Positions 6,523 to 13,981 of a DNA stretch of 35,717 bases are shown here, piece by piece. Position numbers and translations under genes: made by a program. The notes under the pieces are model-generated. The model worked only from the letters and a program-made list of their open reading frames with translations. It was not told the origin of the DNA and did not search any database. Source of the DNA: Caryophanales bacterium UBA2253. GTDB taxonomy: Bacteria > Bacillota_I > Bacilli_A > ML615J-28 > CAG-698. Every line of letters begins with the position of its first letter. Within the stretch, counting starts at the first letter, position 1. The DNA is taken from the NCBI GenBank assembly GCA_002347755.1, contig DDXT01000029.1, forward strand, positions 1 through 35,717, read 5' to 3'.

Positions 6523-8964
6523 ATGATGAAAAATTATCGGAAACAGTTTTTTTTGGATAACGCGGACAACCAAAATACGCTTCGAAAAATCGAATTTGAT
6601 TTGACGAATCAATATAAAGGCATTTTCAAGTTTAATAAAGAAACCCACATTCTCACGGTCGATTTTCCAGCCGGAAGCGACGCGGAAAAAGAGACCCAAA
6701 CCATCATCGGCATCATCCGAAAGGTTGATGAAACGGTGGAAGTCAAGGAACGGGAGATCAAACCGACTTTCCGAAAAGTCCTGATTTTGGAAAACCTGGA
6801 CTGCGCGATCTGCGCTTCCAAGATTGAAAGGATTGCCAAACGGACCTTCAGCCATGAATTCATCGTGGTCGATTTTACTTCAACGCGGTTCATCATCGAA
6901 ACAACGGACACGGTTCTGATCGCCAATCTGAAAGAACGGGTCCAAAGCATCGCCTCCAGCGTTGACGCGGACATCAACGTCATCGAAAAGACCCGGAAAC
7001 CGCAAAAATTCGCGAACGATTTTTTGAAAGACCGCAACCGCCGAGCTTATTTTCTCATCGGCTGCAGCATCTTTTTGATCGGGTTCATCATCAAAACGCT
7101 CCTGAAAGAAATGACGACCGTCAATCCGGTCATCATCACGGTCATAATCTATGTTACTTATACCGTCGGTTATCTGATGCTCGCGGGCGACGTTTTGTAC
7201 GGAGCTTACAAGAACATCAAATCCGGGCGGATCTTCGATGAAAAATTCCTCATGTCGCTGGCAACCATCACTGCTTTGGCCGTCGGTTACTACGATGAAG
7301 CCGTCTTTGTCATGATTTTTTACAAACTCGGTGAACTGCTCCAAAAACAAGCCATCAATTATTCCCGGAAATCCATCGCGGAATTGCTTGACATCATGCC
7401 TCAGACCGCCAACATCATCGTCAACGAAGAACTAGCCGAGATCGACCCGATCGAAGCGGTCGTCGGCGATGTAATATACGTGCGAAACGGCGAACGCATT
7501 CCGTTGGACGGCGTCATCGTGGAAGGAAACAGCGCCTTGGACGTTTCGGCCCTGACCGGCGAAAGCCTGACCAAAGATGTCTTTGAAGGCGACGCCGTTT
7601 TATCCGGATCGATCAACGCCGGCGAGAGCCTAAAAATCAAAGTCACCAAAATATATGAGGATTCAATGGTATCGAAGATCCTCAATCTGGTGGAAAACGC
7701 CAGCAGCCACAAAGCGAAAACCGAGAATTTCATTTCCCGATTTGCCCGGTATTATACGCCGATCGTCGTCATCATTGCCTTCGTTCTGGCAATCATCATT
7801 CCGTTCATTTTGCCATCTTATGATCTTTCCTGGGAAAACGGCTTCAAGAAATCCATCTTGACGGCTTTGATCTTCCTGGTGGTCTCTTGTCCTTGCGCTT
7901 TGGTCATTTCCATTCCGCTCGGCTTTTTCGGAGGCATCGGCGGAGCCAGTCGCCAGGGGATCCTCATCAAGGGAAGCAACTACTTGGAGGCGCTTAAGGA
8001 CGTCGACACGTTCGTTTTTGATAAGACCGGAACCTTGACCAAAGGGAAATTCGCGGTCAGCGAGACGCTGGCTTTCGGCGATTATTCTCCGGACCAGATC
8101 CTGGAATATGCCGCCCACTGCGAATTCAACACCAACCACCTGATTGCGAAATCGATCGTTGAAGCCTACGGGGCGGAAAACATCTTCCTGCCGCGGATCG
8201 TCTTTCAAAAACAGGATTCTGGATTCGGAGTCACGAACCTGGTCGACGGCATCAAGGTCATGGTGGGGAAAAGCGAATACTTGCAAAGCCAGAACGTTGA
8301 TGTTCCGGTCGTGGAATACCCGGGAACCAAAGTATTTGTAGCCATTGAAGGCAAAGCCGAAGGCTGCATCATCATCAAAGACAGAATCAAAGGCAACGCC
8401 AAAGCCGCCATTTCGGAACTGAAAGCCCTGGGCATCAAGAAGATTGTGATGCTGACCGGGGACGCGCAGCCGATCGCAGCGGAAGTAAGCCAAGAACTCG
8501 GGATCGAGGAATATTACTGCGAACTGACCCCGATCAACAAAGTCGAAAAACTGGCGGAAATAAAAGCCAAAATGGAAGACGGCCGAAAAATCGCTTTTGT
8601 TGGGGACGGGATCAATGATGCCCCGGTTCTCGCGGGAGCGGACATCGGGATTGCCATGGGCGGATTGGGATCCGACGCGGCCATTCAGGTCGCCGACATC
8701 GTTCTGATGACCGATGACATCTCCAAACTGCCGACGGCCATCAAGATCGCCCGAAAAACGCACAAAATCGTTTTGGAAAACATTGTCATGGCCCTGACCG
8801 TGAAGTTCGCGGTGCTGGGCTTGACGCTGGCCGAACCGTTCATCGGGGGAGCGTTCTTTGGATTCCTGCTCAATTTTCTGATATATGAAGCCCTCTTCGC
8901 GGATGTCGGGGTATCGCTGATCGCAGTGCTCAATTCCTGGCGGGCCATGAAGGTGGACAAATGA
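6523..8964 (+). CDS. zntA: P1B-type zinc/cadmium-exporting ATPase
   Basis: Pumps Zn, Cd or Pb out of the cell. The 813-residue protein has an N-terminal heavy-metal-associated domain with DCAIC at 93-97, then membrane helices. The CPC metal site is at 456-458 (SCPCALVISIPL), phosphorylation motif DKTGT starts at 500, and GDGIND is at 694-699. The late helices contain a Lys in MALTVKFAVLGL and ADVGVSLIAVLNSWR, which fit the P1B-2 (ZntA/CadA) type. The ATG at 6523 follows the arsR stop by two bases and has no clear Shine-Dalgarno, suggesting coupling. The stop overlaps the rimM start (ATGA). It could equally be called cadA; metal preference is inferred. Confidence 0.9.
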   Translation: MMKNYRKQFFLDNADNQNTLRKIEFDLTNQYKGIFKFNKETHILTVDFPAGSDAEKETQTIIGIIRKVDETVEVKEREIKPTFRKVLILENLDCAICASKIERIAKRTFSHEFIVVDFTSTRFIIETTDTVLIANLKERVQSIASSVDADINVIEKTRKPQKFANDFLKDRNRRAYFLIGCSIFLIGFIIKTLLKEMTTVNPVIITVIIYVTYTVGYLMLAGDVLYGAYKNIKSGRIFDEKFLMSLATITALAVGYYDEAVFVMIFYKLGELLQKQAINYSRKSIAELLDIMPQTANIIVNEELAEIDPIEAVVGDVIYVRNGERIPLDGVIVEGNSALDVSALTGESLTKDVFEGDAVLSGSINAGESLKIKVTKIYEDSMVSKILNLVENASSHKAKTENFISRFARYYTPIVVIIAFVLAIIIPFILPSYDLSWENGFKKSILTALIFLVVSCPCALVISIPLGFFGGIGGASRQGILIKGSNYLEALKDVDTFVFDKTGTLTKGKFAVSETLAFGDYSPDQILEYAAHCEFNTNHLIAKSIVEAYGAENIFLPRIVFQKQDSGFGVTNLVDGIKVMVGKSEYLQSQNVDVPVVEYPGTKVFVAIEGKAEGCIIIKDRIKGNAKAAISELKALGIKKIVMLTGDAQPIAAEVSQELGIEEYYCELTPINKVEKLAEIKAKMEDGRKIAFVGDGINDAPVLAGADIGIAMGGLGSDAAIQVADIVLMTDDISKLPTAIKIARKTHKIVLENIVMALTVKFAVLGLTLAEPFIGGAFFGFLLNFLIYEALFADVGVSLIAVLNSWRAMKVDK

Positions 8965-9467
8965 AATACATCGAAATCGGAAAGATCATCGGAACGCACG
9001 GCATCAAAGGAGAAGTGAAAATTTTTCCCGATACCGACTTCCGAAGCGAACGATTCCAAAAAAACAACCGGCTATATCTGAAATTTCAAGACCGGATGAT
9101 GCCGATCGTCATTGATTCCAGCCGGGAATTCAAAAATGTTCAACTCGTCGCTTTCAACAAAATCAAAGACATCAACGAGGTTCAAAAATACCTTGGATGC
9201 CCGGTCTACGTTGATCGGGATTCGCTGGGAGAGCTTCCGGAAAACGAATTCTATTATGACGATCTGATCGGCATGAACGCAGTGACCGTTCAAGGAGAAC
9301 CGATCGGGATCGTGGTCGATCTGGTCGATGTTCCCCAAGGCGTGATCATGACCATCCGGAAAGCCGACGGAAAAACGGCGATGGTTCCTTTTGTTGACGA
9401 ATTCGTCAAAGCGGTGCGCTTTGAGGAAAAAATCATCGTCATTGCGCCGATCGAGGGATTGCTATGA
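8961..9467 (+). CDS. rimM: 16S rRNA processing protein RimM
   Basis: An assembly factor for the head of the 30S subunit that binds S19. The 168-residue protein begins YIEIGKIIGTHGIKGEVKI, the RimM N-terminal barrel signature. The C-terminal PRC-barrel contains YYDDLIGMNAV and MVPFVDEFVKAV. It overlaps zntA upstream and trmD downstream by four bases each, so it is translated as part of the metal-export transcript. In most Firmicutes it would directly follow khpA. Confidence 0.95.
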   Translation: MKYIEIGKIIGTHGIKGEVKIFPDTDFRSERFQKNNRLYLKFQDRMMPIVIDSSREFKNVQLVAFNKIKDINEVQKYLGCPVYVDRDSLGELPENEFYYDDLIGMNAVTVQGEPIGIVVDLVDVPQGVIMTIRKADGKTAMVPFVDEFVKAVRFEEKIIVIAPIEGLL

Positions 9468-10192
9468 TCATTGACGTATTGACTTTATTTCCGGAAATGT
9501 TTGCGGCCTTGAACAGTTCCATCATCAAACGGGCTTTCGAAAAAGGGATCGTCAAGATCCGGATCCATAATTTTCGGGATTATTCGAAGAAAAACAGCCG
9601 CCAGGTCGACGATTATTCGTACGGCGGAGGCGCGGGCATGATCCAGAGTCTGCAAGCGATCGTCGATTGTTTGCGTTCGATCCCCGGATATGAGACGGCG
9701 CATAAGATCCTGACCGCTCCGGTCGGGAAGGTGTATCAACAATCCAAAGCCGTCGAGTTCTCCAAACTTGATCATCTGATCATTCTTTGCGGCCATTATG
9801 AAGGCATCGACGACCGCATCGAGAATTTCGTGGACGAAGAGATCTCGGTCGGAGACTATGTGCTCAGCGGCGGCGAGATCCCGGCTTTTGCCATCATCGA
9901 CAGCGTGGTTCGTCTGCTGCCGGGAGCCTTGGGAAACGAAGAATCCATCGATATCGAAAGTTTCGACGGACAGCTTCTGGAATATCCCCAATATACCCGG
10001 CCGGAAGTATTCGAAGGCCATAAAGTTCCGAAGGTTTTGATCTCCGGAGATCATGAGAAAGTCCGGAAATTCCGGCGTTTCCAATCGTTGGAAAGAACCT
10101 ACCGAAGGCGGCCCGATCTTCTGGCCAAGGCCGAACTGACGGCCGAAGATCTAAAGTTTCTGGAAAAGATCAAACGGGGTGAACGGCTATGA
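9464..10192 (+). CDS. trmD: tRNA (guanine-N1-)-methyltransferase
   Basis: Methylates G37 of tRNAs next to the anticodon and so prevents frameshifting. The 242-residue protein has the trefoil-knot SAM-binding motifs GHYEGIDDRI at 110-119 and SVGDYVLSGGE directly after. It begins MIIDVLTLFPEMF, typical of TrmD. The start overlaps the rimM stop, and its own stop overlaps the next gene's ATG. Confidence 0.97.
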   Translation: MIIDVLTLFPEMFAALNSSIIKRAFEKGIVKIRIHNFRDYSKKNSRQVDDYSYGGGAGMIQSLQAIVDCLRSIPGYETAHKILTAPVGKVYQQSKAVEFSKLDHLIILCGHYEGIDDRIENFVDEEISVGDYVLSGGEIPAFAIIDSVVRLLPGALGNEESIDIESFDGQLLEYPQYTRPEVFEGHKVPKVLISGDHEKVRKFRRFQSLERTYRRRPDLLAKAELTAEDLKFLEKIKRGERL

Positions 10193-10641
10193 AAAAATGG
10201 CTGATCATCCTCTTGCTCTTTTTCCTGATCGGCTGTGACAAAACCGCGGTCCATGTCTACGAAGACGGCGACCTCGCCGCTTTCGATCTGATTTGTGAAA
10301 ACATCGGCGACGGTCATACGAAAGCTTACGATCTTCGCCTCGAACCCGACTGCATCGCCGGGCGGATCCCCGGATTCTTCTGCATGCGCACAATCAACAG
10401 CGAAGACGTCGTTCAGCCCTTGGATACCATTTACGAAAACTTAAAAATCCTGATTGGAAAAGATTACGGTTATTTGATCATCTTCATGGATGCGGACGGA
10501 ACCGATGCCGGTTATCTGGCGGAGAAACTGGCCGCGGACGGATATGACAACATTCATTATTTCCGAAGCGGCTATGACCGCTATGCAATTTTGGCCGGGG
10601 AAGACTTCGTTCCGGAAACCGGAGAATGCGACGCTTGTTGA
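10189..10641 (+). CDS. Rhodanese-like lipoprotein lacking the catalytic cysteine
   Basis: A 150-residue predicted lipoprotein: the signal peptide MKKWLIILLLFFLIGC ends in a lipobox with Cys16. The rest resembles one rhodanese domain. YDLRLEPDCIAGRIPGF (47-63) corresponds to the D-x-R ... G-H/R-I-P-G motif, and the end has the KLAADGYDNIHYFRSGYD pattern seen in rhodanese C-termini. Where rhodaneses carry the active-site Cys loop, this one has MDADGTDAG (100-108), so sulfur transfer is unlikely. Its start overlaps trmD by four bases. The role is unknown; binding or regulation at the outer membrane face is a guess. Several cysteines (54, 65, 147, 150) could form disulfides. Confidence 0.7.
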   Translation: MKKWLIILLLFFLIGCDKTAVHVYEDGDLAAFDLICENIGDGHTKAYDLRLEPDCIAGRIPGFFCMRTINSEDVVQPLDTIYENLKILIGKDYGYLIIFMDADGTDAGYLAEKLAADGYDNIHYFRSGYDRYAILAGEDFVPETGECDAC

Positions 10642-10658
10642 ATTAAAGCGGAAAATGC

Positions 10659-10687
10659 TTGCTTTTATCGCCGGGTTAAGTTATAAT
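10659..10687 (+). promoter_or_regulatory. Promoter of rplS
   Basis: TTGCTT (10659-10664), 17 bases, TATAAT (10682-10687). It gives rplS its own transcription start, independent of the arsR-zntA promoter. Confidence 0.75.
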
Positions 10688-10689
10688 AT

Positions 10690-10787
10690 ACCAGGCTGGA
10701 AATGTCTGTGTTCCGGCTGATCACGGTGTTCCGCTGCCATCAGATAGGTGATGAGTTATGAACACTGGCCGAAGGAGCGTGAAAACT
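10690..10787 (+). promoter_or_regulatory. Structured 5' leader of rplS (candidate L19 leader)
   Basis: About 90 bases of transcribed leader lie between the promoter and rplS. They can fold into GCTGGAA/TTCCGGC (7 pairs), CGGTG/CGCTG with loop TTC, and CATCA/TGATG. Many Firmicutes carry an autoregulatory L19 leader here. Position and compact hairpins suggest the same, but the Rfam consensus was not checked. Confidence 0.45.
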
Positions 10788-11135
10788 ATGAGTCAACAAC
10801 TGATTGCTGACATTACCAAAGAGTACATGAAAAACGACCTTCCCGATTTCCGTCCCGGCGACACTGTCAAAGTGCATGTCCGGATCAAAGAAGGAGACCG
10901 CGAACGAATTCAAATGTTCGAAGGACTGGTAATCAAACGCCGCGGCGGTGGAGTTAGTGAAACTTTCACCGTGCGTAAAAATTCCTATGGCGTCGGAGTC
11001 GAAAGAACCTTCCCGGTTCATACCCCGAACATCGCCAAAATCGAAGTTTTACGAAAAGGTTTGGTTCGCCGAGCGAAACTCAATTACATCCGCACACTGT
11101 CCGCGAAAGCAGCTCGTATCAAAGAGCGCAATTAA
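10788..11135 (+). CDS. rplS: 50S ribosomal protein L19
   Basis: A 115-residue protein at the 30S-50S interface. The sequence has DITKEYMKNDLPDFRPGDTV followed by VHVRIKEGDRERIQMFEG and the basic RRAKLNYIR end, all typical of L19. The ATG at 10788 is chosen because GAAGGAG lies nine bases upstream and the product then has the normal length. An upstream in-frame ATG (10758) would put ten unusual residues in front and lies inside the leader. It closes the ribosomal cluster and is followed by the second terminator-embedded element. Confidence 0.97.
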   Translation: MSQQLIADITKEYMKNDLPDFRPGDTVKVHVRIKEGDRERIQMFEGLVIKRRGGGVSETFTVRKNSYGVGVERTFPVHTPNIAKIEVLRKGLVRRAKLNYIRTLSAKAARIKERN

Positions 11136-11140
11136 AAGAA

Positions 11141-11156
11141 AAGTAGGAAACTGCTT
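11141..11156 (+). repeat. Left terminator-hairpin copy flanking element copy 2
   Basis: AAGTAG-GAAA-CTGCTT, a 6-bp stem (one G-U) with a GAAA loop. It matches 11324-11339 at 15 of 16 positions. The single difference (T for C) lies in the 5' arm. It has no T-tract. Confidence 0.85.
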
Positions 11157-11323
11157 CAGACTGATGACAAACCCCATTTCCAAAGATGGGGTTCGTTTAT
11201 TTTTCCACAACTATCTTGAAAAAACAAAAAAACACTTTTTTAGACTCGAAAAAGATATCTTTTTGGTGCCATCGTCCCATTTTATTACCAGCAAAAATGA
11301 GCGTTGACTTTGTCAACGCTCAG
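11157..11323 (+). mobile_element. Terminator-embedded repeat element, copy 2
   Basis: 167 bp, the same length as copy 1 and about 95% identical. It starts CAGACTGATGAC and ends CAACGCTCAG. The same three hairpin/palindrome blocks are present. It is inserted exactly between the hairpin and the T-tract of the rplS terminator, in the direction of rplS transcription. The inserted unit is the element plus one copy of the local hairpin. The 47-codon frame starting at 11163 is judged non-coding (see findings). Confidence 0.8.
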
Positions 11324-11346
11324 AAGCAGGAAACTGCTTTTTTTAT
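11324..11346 (+). terminator. rplS terminator (right hairpin copy plus T-tract)
   Basis: AAGCAG-GAAA-CTGCTT forms a perfect 6-bp stem followed by at least seven T. It is the right-hand duplicate of 11141-11156. Confidence 0.85.
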
Positions 11347-11355
11347 TTATTTTCC

Positions 11356-11383
11356 TTGATAAAAAAACAGATTATGATATCAT
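11356..11383 (+). promoter_or_regulatory. Promoter of the M29 aminopeptidase gene
   Basis: TTGATA (11356-11361), a 16-base spacer and TATCAT (11378-11383). It is followed by AAGGAG (11391-11396) and the ATG at 11404. Confidence 0.55.
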
Positions 11384-11403
11384 AAAAACAAAGGAGACAG
11401 AAT

Positions 11404-12627
11404 ATGAATATTGAAAAATTAAAGAAGTATGCCCGCTTGGCGGTCGAGATCGGCGTAAACGTTCAGCCGGAACAGCTGCTGGTGATCAACTCGCCGGTGG
11501 AATGCAAAGAATTCACCCGTTTGCTCGCCGAAGCCGCCTACCAAAAGAAAGCCGGGAATGTCATCATCCGATGGAATGATGATCTTCTCAACAAACTTTA
11601 TTACGAGAACGTTTCGGATGAAATCCTAAAAGAAGTTCCCGATTACGTCGTGGAACAATTCCACTACATCGTCAACAAAAATGCAGCCGTCATTTCAATC
11701 GCCGCTCCGACTCCGGGACTTTTGAAGGACATTGACCCGAACAAACTGCAGATCAGCTCGAAAGCCACCCAAACGGCGGTAGAGTTCTATCGCAAGCACA
11801 TGATGGGAAACGGATCGCAATGGTGTGTCGTTGCTTATCCGACGGAAGCATGGGCCCAGAAAGTATTCAAAGGCCAAGACGCTCTCGAAAAACTATTGGA
11901 CAACATCCTGATTGCTTCTCGGGTCACTGAGGACAACGATCCGGTCGCGGAATGGAAAAAACACATGGAAGTTCTGGCTTCGCATAATCAGAAGCTGAAC
12001 GATTACAATTTTGAATCTCTGCACTTTACCAATTCGCTCGGGACCGATCTGACCATCGGACTGGTGGAAGGACATATTTGGGCAGGCGGCGGAGAAACCG
12101 CGAAAAACGGCGTTTATTTTGCTCCGAACATCCCGACCGAAGAAGCTTTTTGCATGCCGCATCGGCTTAAAGTCAACGGGAAAGTCGTTGCCACCAAACC
12201 TTTGAATTATCAAGGAAAACTGATCGACGGATTCTGGCTGGTCTTCAAAGACGGAAAAGTCGCCGATTACGACGCGGCCAAAGAAAAAGGCGCGCTGAAG
12301 AATCTTTTGGAATTGGATGAAGGCAGTTCCTATTTGGGAGAAGTCGCTTTGATTTCCCACGATTCGCCGATTTCCAACACCAATGTGCTGTTCTTCAATA
12401 CGCTGTTTGACGAAAACGCCTCTTGCCATCTGGCCTTGGGGAATGCTTACACCATGAACATCAAAGACGGAAACGCCATGAAAGACGAGGAATTGGCCGC
12501 CAAAGGTTATAACAAGTCCATGAATCACTGTGATTTCATGTTCGGAAACGCCGACATGAAGATCGTCGGCACCACTCACGATCACAAGCAGGTGAAGATA
12601 TTCGAAAACGGGAACTTCCTGTTCTGA
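11404..12627 (+). CDS. M29-family metallo-aminopeptidase (AmpS/PepS)
   Basis: A cytoplasmic dimeric aminopeptidase that releases N-terminal residues from peptides with two bound metal ions. The 407 residues match AmpS/PepS in length. Recognisable parts: an N-terminal LKKYARLAVEIGVNVQPEQ; VEGHIWAGGGETAKNGV with metal-ligand Glu residues; MPHRLKVNG; and EVALISHDSPIS followed by LFDENASCHLALGNAY, which holds further His/Asp/Glu ligands. It has its own promoter and stands alone. It probably processes peptides imported by the Opp system encoded further on; that link is inference. Confidence 0.92.
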   Translation: MNIEKLKKYARLAVEIGVNVQPEQLLVINSPVECKEFTRLLAEAAYQKKAGNVIIRWNDDLLNKLYYENVSDEILKEVPDYVVEQFHYIVNKNAAVISIAAPTPGLLKDIDPNKLQISSKATQTAVEFYRKHMMGNGSQWCVVAYPTEAWAQKVFKGQDALEKLLDNILIASRVTEDNDPVAEWKKHMEVLASHNQKLNDYNFESLHFTNSLGTDLTIGLVEGHIWAGGGETAKNGVYFAPNIPTEEAFCMPHRLKVNGKVVATKPLNYQGKLIDGFWLVFKDGKVADYDAAKEKGALKNLLELDEGSSYLGEVALISHDSPISNTNVLFFNTLFDENASCHLALGNAYTMNIKDGNAMKDEELAAKGYNKSMNHCDFMFGNADMKIVGTTHDHKQVKIFENGNFLF

Positions 12628-12673
12628 TGTCTTTTTTAAAACTTGAGCTTTCAGTCAGATTTCAAAAGGCAGC

Positions 12674-12700
12674 AAATGATTTGATTTATGAAAATCATTT
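12674..12700 (+). terminator. Weak A/T hairpin after the aminopeptidase gene
   Basis: AAATGATTT (12674-12682) and AAATCATTT (12692-12700) form a 9-bp A/T-rich stem. The following sequence (ACATTTTG) is not a clean T-tract, so termination would be weak. Confidence 0.35.
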
Positions 12701-12719
12701 ACATTTTGTTACATTAATC

Positions 12720-12748
12720 TTGAAAATATTTTCATAACATGATATACT
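12720..12748 (+). promoter_or_regulatory. Promoter of the CcpA-like gene with overlapping palindrome
   Basis: TTGAAA (12720-12725), 17 bases, TATACT (12743-12748). A perfect 14-bp palindrome, TGAAAATATTTTCA (12721-12734), covers the -35 box. It has the outline of a cre site (TGWAA ... TTnCA) but lacks the central CG, so autoregulation is possible but not certain. Confidence 0.6.
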
Positions 12749-12771
12749 TTTCTCAAAGAGGTGAAGAAATA

Positions 12772-13764
12772 ATGAACCAAGCAAAAATCTATGACATTGC
12801 TGGCGCAGCCGGAGTAAGCTTAGCTACCGTATCCCGAGTCCTTAATCATCCCGAGAAAGTAAAAGAAGGAACACGGAACAAAGTACTCAGAATCATCAAG
12901 GAAAAAGGCTACAAACCAAATGCCAATGCCCGTGGATTGGCCAGCCGCCGTTCAACCACCGTTGCCATCGTCGTGCCGAGAATCTCGCAGGCTTCCGTCG
13001 CAGAAATGATTCAGGGGATCGATGACAGCGCCAAAAAATTCGGCTATGCCCTTCGTTTGTTCATTAACTCCGATCCAAAGCAAGAACAGGAGCTGTGGGG
13101 CGAAGTCATTGCTTCCAGCGTGGACGGAATTTTGTTGATGAATGACGAAATGACCCCGGAGACCGTCAAACTGCTTCAGTATACACCGGTTCCGGTTTTA
13201 TTCGTCAATGCCATTCCGCAATCCGAGAAATACGGAAGCGTCTGCATCGATTACCGCGAAAGCGGTTATAAGATCACCAAAGCCATGATCGATCGCGGCA
13301 ATACCGACATCATGTTTGTTGGGACCGAGCACAAATACACCGTGAACGATCTAAAACTGAAAGGCTACATCCAAGCCATGGAAGAAGCTCATCTTCCGAC
13401 CAACATCGTTTTTTCGAGCGGTGACATCAACATCAACGAGAAGCATTTCGAGACCCTGATTGATCAAAAACTTCCTCATGTGGCCATGTTCGTTCGCGAC
13501 TCGATGGCGATCTCGTTCATGAACATCGCCGCGAAAAAGGGGTTCAAGGTTCCGAAAGACCTGCAGGTCATCGGATTCCAAAATACCAAATACGCCGAAT
13601 TGGCCAACCCGAAGCTGACTTGCGTGGAAACCCCGATTTATGAAATCGGCAACCGTGCCATGGCCTATCTGACCGAACTCATGAAACAGCCGCCGGAGCA
13701 GGAAAAACCTTCCCATCTTCTGGTCGACTATAAGATCATTTGGAGAGAATCAACTAAACAATAA
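12772..13764 (+). CDS. ccpA: LacI-family regulator, probable catabolite control protein CcpA
   Basis: A DNA-binding regulator of carbon metabolism. At 330 residues it has the normal length. The N-terminal HTH (IYDIAGAAGVSLATVSRVLN, residues 6-25) and hinge helix (NANARGLASRR, with Leu56) are typical of LacI/CcpA. The closing YKIIWRESTKQ resembles CcpA (HRIEFRQSTK). In Bacillus ccpA also lies near tyrS. The start at 12772 is set by AGAGGTGA; the longer frame from 12739 would start inside the promoter. The HPr-contact residues were not checked, so another LacI-type regulator cannot be excluded. Confidence 0.7.
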   Translation: MNQAKIYDIAGAAGVSLATVSRVLNHPEKVKEGTRNKVLRIIKEKGYKPNANARGLASRRSTTVAIVVPRISQASVAEMIQGIDDSAKKFGYALRLFINSDPKQEQELWGEVIASSVDGILLMNDEMTPETVKLLQYTPVPVLFVNAIPQSEKYGSVCIDYRESGYKITKAMIDRGNTDIMFVGTEHKYTVNDLKLKGYIQAMEEAHLPTNIVFSSGDININEKHFETLIDQKLPHVAMFVRDSMAISFMNIAAKKGFKVPKDLQVIGFQNTKYAELANPKLTCVETPIYEIGNRAMAYLTELMKQPPEQEKPSHLLVDYKIIWRESTKQ

Positions 13765-13774
13765 GCAATGATCA

Positions 13775-13960
13775 AGAAAACAGTATGAACCGTCTAGCGT
13801 AAAACCAGAGATTTGGATGGCCGGTGCGAATCCAAAACCTTGCAGTTCAGAATTACGGCTTGGGAGCTTTTAGAATTCAAGAGGGTTCAGAATTTCATTC
13901 TGAAAACTAAGGTGGTACCGCGGAGAATTTCGTCCTTAGGATTTATCTTAAGGACTTTTA
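13775..13960 (+). promoter_or_regulatory. T-box leader of tyrS
   Basis: It senses uncharged tRNA-Tyr and controls transcription of tyrS. The conserved T-box AAGGTGGTACCGCGG is at 13909-13923. A likely specifier codon UAC (13854-13856) follows GAAT in the stem I region. The terminator stem GTCCTTA / TAAGGAC (13932-13955) is followed by TTTTA. The leader begins almost directly after the ccpA stop, with no clear promoter of its own between them. Confidence 0.92.
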
Positions 13961-13981
13961 TGTTATTTTAAGGAGGATTCT

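Noticed and set aside
7663..8763. A 366-codon open frame on the minus strand across zntA
   Set aside because: It is antisense to the ATPase core, of skewed composition and without family motifs. The ATPase is certain.
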